Of a DNA stretch of 36,318 nucleotides, positions 7,405-15,398 are shown piece after piece. Under the pieces are notes generated by a model. The model worked only from the letters and a program-made list of their open reading frames with translations. It was not told the DNA's origin and searched no databases. This DNA is from CAYVQE01 sp964633205 (GTDB lineage Bacteria > Myxococcota > B64-G9): positions 1 through 36,318 of the forward strand of contig CAZWFN010000053.1 of NCBI GenBank assembly GCA_964633205.1, written 5' to 3'. Position numbers and translations under genes: made by a program. Numbering within the stretch: the first letter of the stretch is position 1; each line of letters opens with the position of its first letter.

Positions 7405-8098
7405 GCGGATCGGCCTCGACCAGCTCGAGCAGCAGGCGGTAGCCGGCCAGGCCGGGGGCGGTCAGCTCGACCCGGCGGGCCAATCCATGGGGATCGCGTT
7501 CGCGGCTCAGCACCGCGCTGCGGTACAAACGCCGGTCGGCCCCCCAGCGCTCGATGCGGGCCGGGGCCGCCGCCGTGGCCGGCAGCAAGTCGACCCAGCC
7601 GCCGGCGGCGCCGCGGAACCGACACACTCCGCGGCCGTCCTCGCGTCGGCCGACGGCGATCGGCTCGCCCGCGGGCAGCAGCAAAAGCAGCGCGACATCG
7701 GCCACCAGGCCGGGGCCGAAATCGGGATCGTCCAGCGGCGGCACCGCGCGGTGGATGCGCAGTCCGGCCGGCCCGGCGCTGGCGTCGAACAGGGTCAGGC
7801 CTTCGACGCTGACCAGCACCGCGCGCAGCCGCTGGCCGGCCGGGTCGATCAGGCTGACACCCAAGAGGCTGCTGGCGCCGGCGAGCGGCAGCTCGGCGGC
7901 GATGGCATGCACCGCCCGCAGCGGCCGCTCGGGCAGCAGGTCTGAGCAGCGCGCGGCCAGCCGGGATCGCGCCGTGGCCGCCGCCGGTTTGATCCGCGGC
8001 AGGCTGGCGCAGCCCGCGGTGGCCAGCCCCACGGCCAGCAAGCCGAGCCGCCACCAGCGGCCGCCGCCCGGCAGGCGGCTCGGCGGGCCCGTGGTCAA
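7376..8098 (-). CDS. Cluster lipoprotein, DUF3261-like
   Basis: 240 residues from TTG 8098, which overlaps the upstream LolA-like stop in a TTGA junction (8095-8098). The signal peptide ends in lipobox ATAGC near residue 30. The mature part has the beta-rich pattern (LLGVSLIDPAGQRLRAVLVSVEGLTLFDA, ...DVALLLLLP..., YRLLLELVE) that recalls the DUF3261 outer-membrane lipoprotein found in aryl-polyene clusters beside LolA-like and MMPL genes; the match is weak by eye. It is the last gene of the minus operon and overlaps the convergent membrane protein gene by 29 bases. Expected role: outer-membrane end of polyene export (inference). Confidence 0.68.
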   Translation of the reverse strand: MTTGPPSRLPGGGRWWRLGLLAVGLATAGCASLPRIKPAAATARSRLAARCSDLLPERPLRAVHAIAAELPLAGASSLLGVSLIDPAGQRLRAVLVSVEGLTLFDASAGPAGLRIHRAVPPLDDPDFGPGLVADVALLLLLPAGEPIAVGRREDGRGVCRFRGAAGGWVDLLPATAAAPARIERWGADRRLYRSAVLSRERDPHGLARRVELTAPGLAGYRLLLELVEADPLSPSADLFR

Positions 8099-8757
8099 TT
8101 CTGGTCCGGGGCGCCGGCCGGCGCGCTGAAGGACTGCGGGTCGATGGCGGCGTCGAGTTCGGCCTGCTCGAAGCGCAGCACGGTGCGCGCCTCGGGGCCC
8201 TCGACGATCTCGATCTGCGACAGCACCCCGGGCCGTTCGTCCAGGGTCAGCACGATGCGTTGGATCAGCTCGTCCAGGGCGGCATCGGCCGGAGTCAGCT
8301 CCACCCGGGCCGGCTGGCCGGGCAGCAGGCGGGCGCTGAAGGTGCGGCTGCGTTCGAACTGGCCGGTCAGCCAGCCCTGGATCTCGGACACCACCACCCG
8401 CATGGTCTCGACCCGGGCGGCGGCGTCGGCCACCCAGCGGCCGTCGCGCCACACGTGGCGCGCCAGCTCGCCGTCGTCCAGCAGCAGCACGCTGCGCACC
8501 GGGCGCAGGTACTCCCAGCGGATGGAGCCCGGCGCCCGGAAGACGAACCGGCCTTCGGACACCAGCGGCCGTGCCAGGATGGGCAGGTGCTTGTGTTGGG
8601 TGAAACGCGCCCGCACGCTGTCGACCTCGGCGGCGGCGCGGCGGATGGCGGCGAAGGACGAGGTCCAGTCCGGCTGTTCATCGGCCCGGCCGGCGGCCGC
8701 GGCCAGGCCCAGCAGCGCCACCAGCCCCAGCCCGATCCGGCGCGGGGTGCGGCTCAT
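8095..8757 (-). CDS. LolA-like periplasmic lipid/lipoprotein carrier
   Basis: 220 residues. Signal peptide with cleavage near AAAAGRA-DE, then an LolA-fold pattern: RARFTQHKHLPILARPLVSEGRFVF followed by the typical IRWEYLRPVRSVLLLDDGEL strands. LolA-like proteins in aryl-polyene clusters are thought to ferry the product across the periplasm rather than general lipoproteins. ATG 8757 overlaps the stop of the ketoreductase (ATGA); a longer frame upstream is rejected because it lacks a signal peptide at its start and lies inside the ketoreductase. Co-transcribed with dehydratase and ketoreductase. Confidence 0.85.
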   Translation of the reverse strand: MSRTPRRIGLGLVALLGLAAAAGRADEQPDWTSSFAAIRRAAAEVDSVRARFTQHKHLPILARPLVSEGRFVFRAPGSIRWEYLRPVRSVLLLDDGELARHVWRDGRWVADAAARVETMRVVVSEIQGWLTGQFERSRTFSARLLPGQPARVELTPADAALDELIQRIVLTLDERPGVLSQIEIVEGPEARTVLRFEQAELDAAIDPQSFSAPAGAPDQN

Positions 8758-9503
8758 AGCATGCCCCCGTTGACCCCGATCACCTGTCCGGTCACGTAGG
8801 CGGCGTCGTCGGAGCACAAAAAGCGCACCACCCGGGCGACCTCCTCGGGCCGGCCGAAACGGTTCATCGGAATGGTCTGCTTGATGGCTGCCGGACCCAT
8901 GGCCGCGGCCGCCCCGGCGGTCATGTCGGTCTCGATCAGCCCCGGGGCCACCGCGTTGACCCGGATGCCCAGCCGGGCCACCTCGGCGGCCAGCGAGCGG
9001 GTGGCCCCGATCAGCCCGGCCTTGGCGGCCGAGTAGTTGACCTGGCCGCGGTTGCCCACCAGACCCGAGACCGACGAGACCACCACCACCGCGCCGGCCC
9101 GCTTGCGCATCATGGCCTTGATGGTCGGCTTGGTCACGTGGAAGAAGCCGTCGAGCGAGGTGGCCAGCACCCGGCGCCAGGCCTCCGGCTTCATCATGGC
9201 GAACAGCCCGTCAGCGGTCACCCCGGCGTTGCTGACCAGTACCGCCGGAGCACCCAGCCGTTGGTACAGGGCGGCCAGCTCGCGTTTGCAGGCCGCGCCG
9301 TCGGTGACGTCGAGTTCGAGCAGCTCGCCGTCGCCGCCGGCGGAGCTCACTTGCTCCAGGCTCTGTGTGGCCGCGGCCGCATCGGCCCGGTAGTTGATCA
9401 CCACCCGCTGGCCGGCACGGGCCAGCTCCAGACAGATGGCGCGGCCGATGCCGCGGCTGCCGCCGGTCACCAGGGCCCAAGGCTGGTCTGCTGTCGCGCT
9501 CAC
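8754..9503 (-). CDS. 3-oxoacyl-ACP reductase (SDR ketoreductase)
   Basis: 249 residues, the size of FabG. The Rossmann NADPH motif is TGGSRGIGRA, the NAG motif is in VSNAGVT, the catalytic Ser-Tyr-Lys set is in VVVSSVSG and VNYSAAKAG, and the end GQVIGVNGG is typical of FabG-like enzymes. It should reduce the beta-keto group in each elongation round. GTG 9503 has an excellent AAGGAG 7 bases upstream and lies 4 bases after the dehydratase stop; the longer open frame to 9860 is antisense-like extension. In the APE analogy it is the ApeQ equivalent. Confidence 0.92.
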   Translation of the reverse strand: MSATADQPWALVTGGSRGIGRAICLELARAGQRVVINYRADAAAATQSLEQVSSAGGDGELLELDVTDGAACKRELAALYQRLGAPAVLVSNAGVTADGLFAMMKPEAWRRVLATSLDGFFHVTKPTIKAMMRKRAGAVVVVSSVSGLVGNRGQVNYSAAKAGLIGATRSLAAEVARLGIRVNAVAPGLIETDMTAGAAAAMGPAAIKQTIPMNRFGRPEEVARVVRFLCSDDAAYVTGQVIGVNGGML

Positions 9504-9507
9504 GCTC

Positions 9508-9957
9508 TCACTCCTTGCAAGCCCAGAAATCGTCCGCCGGCCGGTAGGTCTGGATCTCCACCGCGGCCAGGGTCCGGCCCGCGCGCTCGACCCGGCCCTT
9601 GAACACCGCGTAGGCCTCGACCTCGTAGTCCACCTGCACCCGCACCCGCAGCGCATCGCCCACCGCCGGCGCCTCGGCCGGCAGCTCGGTCCGGCGCACC
9701 CCCACAAGCCAGCCGCGGCCGCCCATGCGCTCCTGGTGGCGCCGCAGCCAGCCGACCAACACCGCGGCCGCCTGGGCCACCACCTCGACCAGCACCAGCG
9801 GATCCAGCCGATCGCCTTCGACCAGCGGCCAGTCGGCAGCCACCCGGGTCGAGAGCACACCGCCTTGCTGCTCGTCGATGCTCTCGATGCCGTCGATCAG
9901 GCACATGCGCCCGCGGTGCGGAATCAGATCGGCGATGGTGAGCGCTTCGGTGGTCAA
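9508..9957 (-). CDS. Hotdog-fold 3-hydroxyacyl-ACP dehydratase (ApeP-like)
   Basis: 149 residues from TTG 9957 with GGAGG 8 bases upstream. The motif IADLIPHRGRMCLIDGIES carries the FabA/FabZ-type catalytic His (residue 14), and LVEVVAQAAAVLVGW carries the acid and the central hotdog helix. The PHRGRMCLID form resembles the ApeP type of aryl-polyene dehydratase. It would dehydrate the hydroxyacyl intermediate to build conjugated double bonds, with no enoyl reductase in the cluster to remove them. Known APE systems use two dehydratases (ApeI plus ApeP) as partners; only one is in this window. A longer frame upstream is antisense to the ACP gene and rejected. First gene of the minus operon. Confidence 0.87.
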   Translation of the reverse strand: MTTEALTIADLIPHRGRMCLIDGIESIDEQQGGVLSTRVAADWPLVEGDRLDPLVLVEVVAQAAAVLVGWLRRHQERMGGRGWLVGVRRTELPAEAPAVGDALRVRVQVDYEVEAYAVFKGRVERAGRTLAAVEIQTYRPADDFWACKE

Positions 9958-10005
9958 ACCGCGGTCCTCCAGGCGAAGGCTGCGACGCGTCCGGGGGGCA
10001 GTTTG

Positions 10006-10017
10006 TTCGAATTCGAA
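10006..10017. promoter_or_regulatory. Palindromic operator candidate
   Basis: TTCGAATTCGAA is a perfect 12-base palindrome. Read on the minus strand it sits in CGATTCGAATTCG, nearly the same as CGATTCGAGTTCG at 17758-17770 before the ammonia-lyase promoter. Confidence 0.4.
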
Positions 10018-10044
10018 TCGGGCTGTCAAGAGGCCGCAGGCCGC

Positions 10045-10073
10045 TTGACTCGCCCCGTACGAGCCGGTAAATG
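10045..10073 (+). promoter_or_regulatory. Candidate promoter for the ACP-ketosynthase operon
   Basis: TTGACT (10045-10050), exactly 17 bases, TAAATG (10068-10073). The predicted transcript starts within the GTTCGAGG direct repeats. Confidence 0.45.
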
Positions 10074-10111
10074 TTCGAGGGTTCGAGGGTTCTGCAGAGA
10101 GGGACGGTACG

Positions 10112-10390
10112 ATGACGGCGAGCGAGGCGTTGCGCAGCGAGCTGAAGCACAAGTTGGTCGAGACCTTGGATCTGCAAGACGTGGATCCGTCCGCCATCGG
10201 CGACGAGGAGCCGCTGTTCGGCGAGGATGGGCTGGGGCTGGACTCGATCGACGTGCTCGAGATCGCCGTCATGATCGAGCGCGACTACGGCGTCAAGATC
10301 GACAACAAGGAGATCGGCGAGAAGGTCATGGTCTCGGTGCGCACCCTGGCCGACCACCTGGCCGAGCAGCGCAAGGACGACTCCGGTTGA
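10112..10390 (+). CDS. Acyl carrier protein (first)
   Basis: 92 residues, acidic, with the phosphopantetheine attachment serine S45 in GLGLDSIDVLEI. The helix II motif DSIDVLEIAVMIERDYGVKI is typical of type II ACPs. It should carry the growing polyene chain and needs a phosphopantetheinyl transferase, none of which is visible in the window. The ATG is preceded by GAGAGGGA at good spacing, and its stop overlaps the TTG start of the ketosynthase (TTGA). The ACP equivalent ApeE/ApeF in APE clusters also comes as a pair. Confidence 0.93.
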   Translation: MTASEALRSELKHKLVETLDLQDVDPSAIGDEEPLFGEDGLGLDSIDVLEIAVMIERDYGVKIDNKEIGEKVMVSVRTLADHLAEQRKDDSG

Positions 10391-12534
10391 GCTGCTTGCC
10401 GGCCTTCATCACCGGCATCGGCGCAGTCAGCCCGGCCGGTGCGGACGCGGCCGCGCTGCGGCGCGCGCTGGAGGCCAACCGCAGCCATCTGGCTCCGTTG
10501 ACGGCCTTCGAGCCCGGTGCCGGCGGTCCGCGCCCGGCCGGCCAGGTGGCCGCCGCCGATCTGGTGGCCGAGCCGGGCGACTGGCCGCGCACCCACCGGA
10601 TGGCCCTGCAAGCTGCCCGCGAGGCCCTGGCCGGCGCGCCGGCGCCGCCCGAGGCGGTCGTGCTGGGCGGAACCACCGGCGGCATGCCGTCCAGCGAGCC
10701 TTTGCTGATGGCCGGCGAGCGCGATCCGGCGCGCTACCGCTGGCACGGAACCGGCACCGTGGCCGAGGCCGTGGCCGCGGCGGTCGGCTGCCGGGGCCCG
10801 GCGCTGACCGTCTCGACCGCCTGCTCCTCCTCCGCGGTGGCGCTGAAGCTGGCGCTGGAGCTGCTGCGCAGCGGTCGCTTCAGCCGGGTGTTGGCCGGCG
10901 GCGCCGACGGATTGTGCCGGCTGACCTACCACGGCTTCGCGCTGCTGCAGCTGGTCGACCCGGACGGCGCCCGGCCGCTGGACGCCGAGAGGGCCGGGCT
11001 GAGCGTGTCCGAGGCGGCGGCCATGCTGCTGCTGGAATCCGGCGCCGCCCCGCCGCCGGGCTGCCTGGGCCTGCTGCTGGGCGGCGGGCTGTCCTGCGAT
11101 GCCCACCACGCCACCGCGCCGCACCCGCAGGGCCGCGGCGCGGCCAATGCCATGCGGGCCGCGCTGGCCGACGCCGGCATCGCGCCGGCGGCGGTGGATT
11201 ACATCAGCCTGCACGGCACCGGCACCCCGGACAACGACGCGGCCGAGGCGCGCGCGCTGCACACCGTGTTCGGCGAGCGGCTGCCGCCGCTGTCGTCGAG
11301 CAAGGGCGCTGTCGGCCACAGCCTGGCGGCGGCCGGGGCGCTGGAGGCGGTGGGGGCCGTGGTGGCCATGGCGGCCGGGATGATCCCGGCCAACACCGGG
11401 TTGGAGCGGGTCGACCCCGCCCTGGAGCTGGCGCCGGTGCGCGAGCCGCGGCCCGGCCGGATGGAATGCGTGCTGTCGAACTCCTTCGGCTTCGGCGGCA
11501 ACAACGCCGCACTGGTGCTCGGCCGGGCCGATTCCCCGGTCGCGGCCGGCTCCGGCCCCGCCGGCCCCGAAGGCGGGGCCGGCTGGTTGCGGGTGCGCGC
11601 GGCCGAGGCCCTCAGCGGTGCCGGCTGGCTGGAGCAGACCTGGCAGCGGTTGGCCGCCGGTGCGTCGGCGGCGGGCCGGTTCGACGAGCGCGCGCTGGTC
11701 GCCGACCTGGAGCCGCGGGCGGTACGCCGCAGCAAGCGCCTGCCGCGCATGGCCCTGGCGCTCGGCCAGCGGGTAGCCGGCGCGCCGGACACCGGCGCCG
11801 TCGAGCAGATCCACTTCGGCACCGGCTGGGGACCGCTCGGCGAGACCCACGCCTTTCTCGATCGCCTGTTCGCCAGCGCCCAGCGGCTGTCCAGCCCCAC
11901 CGACTTCGTCGGCTCGGTGCACAACGCGCCGGCCGGCCGGCTGGCCATCCGCCACCGGGCCCGCGGTCCCAGCGCCACAGCCACCGGCGGCGATGTCTCG
12001 TTCGAGCAGGCCCTGTGGATGACCGGCCTGCTGCTGGGCGAGCGGCCCGGTCTGTTGCTGGCGGCCGACGAGCACCACCCCGGGCTCGGCCCGCTGTTCG
12101 AGCCGGCCGCCGCCGGCGCGGCGGCGGCCGACGGCGGCGGCGCGTTTTTGCTGGATCGCGGCGAAGACGGCGTGCGGCTGCGCTGCGCTTTTCTGGGGCG
12201 GGAGCCGAGCGCCGCCGAGCTGCTGGCCGCGCTCGGCGGCGCCGAGCGGGTCGGCCGGCGTTTCGGCGCCGTCATGTTGGGCCTGCCGGCCGCCCAGGCG
12301 GGGGCCGGTCGCGCCCTGTACCAACAGCTGGCCGCGGCGCTGGCGGTGCGGCTGCCGGTGATCGAGCTGCGGCCGCTGCTGGGCGAGTATGCCACGGTCA
12401 GCGCTTGCGCCGCCGCGCTGGCGGTCCGCGCTATCGAGTGCGATCGCTGGCTGGACGCGCGGCCGCTGAACGGTCGCGGCGTGCTGTTGTTGAACCTGGG
12501 CCGGATGGCGGCCGCGGTGGAGGTGCTGGGGTGA
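10387..12534 (+). CDS. Ketosynthase fused to chain-length-factor-like domain
   Basis: 715 residues. Residues 1-385 are a condensing enzyme with the full Cys-His-His triad: VSTACSSSA (C146), HGTGTPDND and KGAVGHSLAAAG. After a Gly/Pro linker, residues about 400-715 carry a second, degenerate thiolase-like unit with TDFVGSVHNAPAGRLAI and ATATGGDVSFEQAL, the pattern of the Ketoacyl-synt_2 (chain-length factor) proteins of aryl-polyene clusters. Its nucleophile position is Gly, not Cys. In known APE clusters these are separate proteins that pair as a heterodimer; here they are one chain. TTG 10387 overlaps the ACP stop; the long open frame before it is not coding. Confidence 0.9.
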   Translation: MSCLPAFITGIGAVSPAGADAAALRRALEANRSHLAPLTAFEPGAGGPRPAGQVAAADLVAEPGDWPRTHRMALQAAREALAGAPAPPEAVVLGGTTGGMPSSEPLLMAGERDPARYRWHGTGTVAEAVAAAVGCRGPALTVSTACSSSAVALKLALELLRSGRFSRVLAGGADGLCRLTYHGFALLQLVDPDGARPLDAERAGLSVSEAAAMLLLESGAAPPPGCLGLLLGGGLSCDAHHATAPHPQGRGAANAMRAALADAGIAPAAVDYISLHGTGTPDNDAAEARALHTVFGERLPPLSSSKGAVGHSLAAAGALEAVGAVVAMAAGMIPANTGLERVDPALELAPVREPRPGRMECVLSNSFGFGGNNAALVLGRADSPVAAGSGPAGPEGGAGWLRVRAAEALSGAGWLEQTWQRLAAGASAAGRFDERALVADLEPRAVRRSKRLPRMALALGQRVAGAPDTGAVEQIHFGTGWGPLGETHAFLDRLFASAQRLSSPTDFVGSVHNAPAGRLAIRHRARGPSATATGGDVSFEQALWMTGLLLGERPGLLLAADEHHPGLGPLFEPAAAGAAAADGGGAFLLDRGEDGVRLRCAFLGREPSAAELLAALGGAERVGRRFGAVMLGLPAAQAGAGRALYQQLAAALAVRLPVIELRPLLGEYATVSACAAALAVRAIECDRWLDARPLNGRGVLLLNLGRMAAAVEVLG

Positions 12535-13883
12535 GGGTGCTGCTGGTGTCGATCAACCGGCTGACCAGCCCCTATCCGGTCTATCCGCTGGGGCTCGACT
12601 ACGTGGCCGCCGCTATCGGCGAACGACACCAGGTGCGGCTGGTCGATCTGGTGGGCAGCCCGGACGACACTCCGCTGGAGCGGGCCTTGGCCGCATTCGA
12701 CCCCGAGCTGGTGGGCATCTCGCTGCGCAACATCGACAACACCGACTCCAGCGACGCCCGGGGCTACCTGGACGAGCTGCGCCGGGTGGTGGCCCGGGTG
12801 CGCGCCGGCAGCAGCGCACCGGTGGTGCTGGGCGGGGCCGGCTTTACCCTGTTCCCGCGGGCGGTGATGCGGACCACCGGTGCCGACTACGGCGTGGTCG
12901 GCGAGGGCGAGCGGGCCGCGGCCCTGGTCGACGCCCTGGCCGCCGGCCGTTCGGCGGCCGGGCTGGAAGGTGTGCTGGTGGGCGACGGCCCCGACGCCGA
13001 GCCGCCCCCGCCCTATGCCGGCGATTGCCGGCGCCGGCTGCCGCAGCCGCCCGAGCGGGCCGCGTTCTACCTGCAGCGCGGCGGCATGCTCAACCTGCAG
13101 ACCAAGCGCGGCTGCCCCTTTCGCTGCTGCTACTGCACCTATCCGCTGATCGAGGGCCGCCGGCTGCGGCGTTTCGCGCCCGAGCGGGTGGCCGCCGAGG
13201 CGCTCCAACTCCAGCAGCTCGGCGGGCGCTATCTGTTTTTCGCCGATTCGGTGTTCAACTCCGACCATGGCCACGCCGCGGCCGTGGCCCGTGCGCTGCG
13301 GGACGCCGGGGTGAGCATCCCCTGGGGGGCGTTCTTCGCCCCGCTGCGACCGCCGCCGGACTTCTACCGCACGCTGGCCGCCTGCGGCTGCAGCCACGTC
13401 GAGTTCGGCACCGACACCCTGAGCCCGCGCATGTTGGCGACCTATGCCAAGGGCTTCGCCGTCGACGACGCCCTGGCCGCCCACCGCGACGCCCTGGCCG
13501 CCGGGCTGCACGTGGCCCACTACTTCATGCTGGGCGGGCCGGGCGAAAGCCCCGCCACCGTGGACGAGACCCTCGACGCCGCCGAAACGCTGGAACGCAC
13601 GGTCTGCTTTTTCTTTTGTGGCATTCGCATCTATCCCCGCACCGGGCTGTGGCGCACCGCGGTCGAGCAGGGCCGGATCGACCCGGCGGCCGATCTGCTC
13701 GATCCGGTGTTCTACCGGCCGGACGACATCACCCTCGAGGCCATCGTGGACCGGGTGCAAGAACGCGGCGCGGACCGGCTCGACTGGGTCATCGGCGCCG
13801 GCGGTGAGCAGACCGACCGCATCCTGGAGCGCATGTACGCCCGTGGGCGTACGGGGCCGCTATGGGAGTTTCTGATCCGCTGA
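12531..13883 (+). CDS. B12-binding radical SAM enzyme
   Basis: 450 residues. The N-terminal half (1-160) has a cobalamin-binding Rossmann pattern (VGISLRNID, APVVLGGAGFTLFPRAVMRTTGADYGVVGEGE), and the radical SAM core has the cluster motif CPFRCCYC (C195, C199, C202). Later HVEFGTDTLSP, AHYFMLGGPGE and CGIRIYPRTG follow the TIM-barrel pattern of the MiaB/Elp3-like HMM family. Such class B enzymes often methylate unactivated carbons or rearrange carbon skeletons. GTG 12531 overlaps the ketosynthase stop (GTGA), so it is co-translated and likely acts on the polyene chain or its lipid (inference). Not part of standard APE clusters. Confidence 0.88.
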   Translation: MRVLLVSINRLTSPYPVYPLGLDYVAAAIGERHQVRLVDLVGSPDDTPLERALAAFDPELVGISLRNIDNTDSSDARGYLDELRRVVARVRAGSSAPVVLGGAGFTLFPRAVMRTTGADYGVVGEGERAAALVDALAAGRSAAGLEGVLVGDGPDAEPPPPYAGDCRRRLPQPPERAAFYLQRGGMLNLQTKRGCPFRCCYCTYPLIEGRRLRRFAPERVAAEALQLQQLGGRYLFFADSVFNSDHGHAAAVARALRDAGVSIPWGAFFAPLRPPPDFYRTLAACGCSHVEFGTDTLSPRMLATYAKGFAVDDALAAHRDALAAGLHVAHYFMLGGPGESPATVDETLDAAETLERTVCFFFCGIRIYPRTGLWRTAVEQGRIDPAADLLDPVFYRPDDITLEAIVDRVQERGADRLDWVIGAGGEQTDRILERMYARGRTGPLWEFLIR

Positions 13884-15367
13884 GGTCCCCGCGTTCGGGG
13901 GCCCGCCTGTTCCCGCTGGCACCGGCGCACCTGATCGGGTTGGGCGCGCTGCAGCTGGCGCTGGTGCTGGTCTGGTTCGAGCCCTGGTGGGCGGCCCTGC
14001 CCCTGGTGGCCTTCGTGGGGCTGATGGGGCTGGCGGCCTTCTTCCCCCGCTGGCGGCTGTTTCTGCCGGTGGTCAGCCGCGGCCGGGCCGCCGATCGGGT
14101 GGCGTTGACCTTCGACGACGGGCCCGATCCGCAGACCACCGACCGCCTGCTCGACCTGCTGCAGCGCCACGGGGTGGTGGCCACCTTCTTCGTGGTGGGC
14201 CGCCGGGTCGACGCGGCACCCGGGCCGCTGCGCCGGGCGCTGGCGGCCGGTTGCGAGCTGGGCAACCACAGCGCCGATCACGATCCCTGGCTGATGCTGC
14301 GCCGGCGGCGGCGGATGCGCCGCTCGCTGGCCGACTGCCAGCGGGCCGTGGCCGCCCTGGGGGTGCGGCCGCTGGTGTTTCGGCCGCCGGCCTGGGTGGT
14401 CAACCCGGGGCTGTGGCGGGTGCTGCTGGAGCAGGGCCTGATCTGCGTGGTGGCCAACCGCCGCGGGCTGGACTTCGGCAACCGCCGGTTGCGCGGGCTG
14501 GCCGATCGGCTGCTGGCGCGGGTGCGCGGGGGCGACATCCTGGCGCTGCACGACCGGCGGCCGGCCGCTGCGGCGGGCGTCGAGCGCTGGCTGGCCGAGG
14601 TCGACCGCCTGCTGTCCGGTCTGGCCGAGCGCGGCTTGCGGCCGGTGGCTTTGTCGGAATTGCTCCAGCGGCCGGTGATGGAGTCGCTCGAGGCGCAAGC
14701 GCCGGCGCCGGGGGCGGTGCGGGCCTTCTACGATGGGCTGGCCGCCGGCTACGACGCCGAGCAGGATCGCGGTGGCCAGCGGGGGGTGCGCCGCGTCGAG
14801 CGCGAGCTGGTCGAGCGCGGAATCGACGACCTGCTGGATACAGACGGCCGCGTGCTGGAGCTGGGCGCCGGCACCGGCCGCTTCAGCCGGCTGCTGGCTG
14901 CACGCAGCGCCCAGCTGTGGGTCCAGGATCTGTCGCCGGCCATGCTGGCCGCGCTGGAGGCCAAGCTGGAGGCGGCCGGCACCCCGCCCGAGCGCGTGCT
15001 GGCCGGCGATCTGGCGGCGCTCGAGCTGGATGTCCGTTTCGATCTGATCTGCGCCTTCTCGGTGCTGGAGTACCTGCCAGCGCTCGAGCCGTTGCTGGCC
15101 CGGTTGGCCGGCATGCTGGCGCCGGGCGGGCGCTTGTGGTTCACCACCGCCCATCGCGGGCCGCTGCGGCTGGTGGCCCAGCTGGGCAACGCCATGCGCC
15201 AGGGCGTCTGGTTGCGCGCCCGCAGCCGGGCCGAGGTGCGCCGGGCGGTGGCGGCCGCTGGTCTGGAGCTGGAGCGCTGTGCCACGCACGCTGCCGGCGG
15301 GGTGCTGCTCGAGGTGGTGGCGCGCCGGCCGCGGCCGCAAGCCGGCGGACCGGCTGGTGGTCCATAG
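13862..15367 (+). CDS. Polysaccharide deacetylase-methyltransferase fusion
   Basis: 501 residues. Two hydrophobic segments (about 20-60) anchor the protein. Residues 75-270 are a NodB-type domain: VALTFDDGPDP (D85, D86), GNHSADHD (metal His pair), FRPPAW and LALHDR. Residues about 285-490 are a class I SAM methyltransferase with motif I in VLELGAGTGRFSR and DLSPAML downstream. The start overlaps the radical SAM gene by 22 bases. The combination suggests hydrolysis of an amide or ester on a sugar or lipid head group plus methyl transfer, but the substrate is unknown. Last gene of the first plus operon, ending 31 bases before the regulators. Confidence 0.88.
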   Translation: MGVSDPLRSPRSGARLFPLAPAHLIGLGALQLALVLVWFEPWWAALPLVAFVGLMGLAAFFPRWRLFLPVVSRGRAADRVALTFDDGPDPQTTDRLLDLLQRHGVVATFFVVGRRVDAAPGPLRRALAAGCELGNHSADHDPWLMLRRRRRMRRSLADCQRAVAALGVRPLVFRPPAWVVNPGLWRVLLEQGLICVVANRRGLDFGNRRLRGLADRLLARVRGGDILALHDRRPAAAAGVERWLAEVDRLLSGLAERGLRPVALSELLQRPVMESLEAQAPAPGAVRAFYDGLAAGYDAEQDRGGQRGVRRVERELVERGIDDLLDTDGRVLELGAGTGRFSRLLAARSAQLWVQDLSPAMLAALEAKLEAAGTPPERVLAGDLAALELDVRFDLICAFSVLEYLPALEPLLARLAGMLAPGGRLWFTTAHRGPLRLVAQLGNAMRQGVWLRARSRAEVRRAVAAAGLELERCATHAAGGVLLEVVARRPRPQAGGPAGGP

Positions 15368-15386
15368 TCCGCCGCCGTGCTATACT
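15358..15386 (+). promoter_or_regulatory. Promoter of the regulator pair
   Basis: TATACT (15381-15386) is a 5 of 6 match to the -10, with TGGTCC 17 bases upstream as a weak -35. The start would lie near 15393, only 6 bases before ATG 15399, so the mRNA is almost leaderless. Confidence 0.5.
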
Positions 15387-15398
15387 GCAGCGCGTCGA

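Larger units (their letters stand above)
9958..10111. promoter_or_regulatory. Divergent control region between the two polyene operons
   Basis: This 154-base gap separates the minus operon (dehydratase) and the plus operon (ACP). It holds a 12-base perfect palindrome TTCGAATTCGAA (10006-10017), a minus-strand TTGACA (10024-10029) with a poor -10, a plus promoter TTGACT-17-TAAATG (10045-10073), and a tandem GTTCGAGG pair (10073-10088) ahead of the ACP ribosome site GAGAGGGA. Confidence 0.5.

Noticed and set aside
9394..10386. N-terminal extension of the ketosynthase frame
   Set aside because: It is antisense to the dehydratase and overlaps the ACP gene; the family N-terminus (AFITGIGAVSPAG) begins at TTG 10387.
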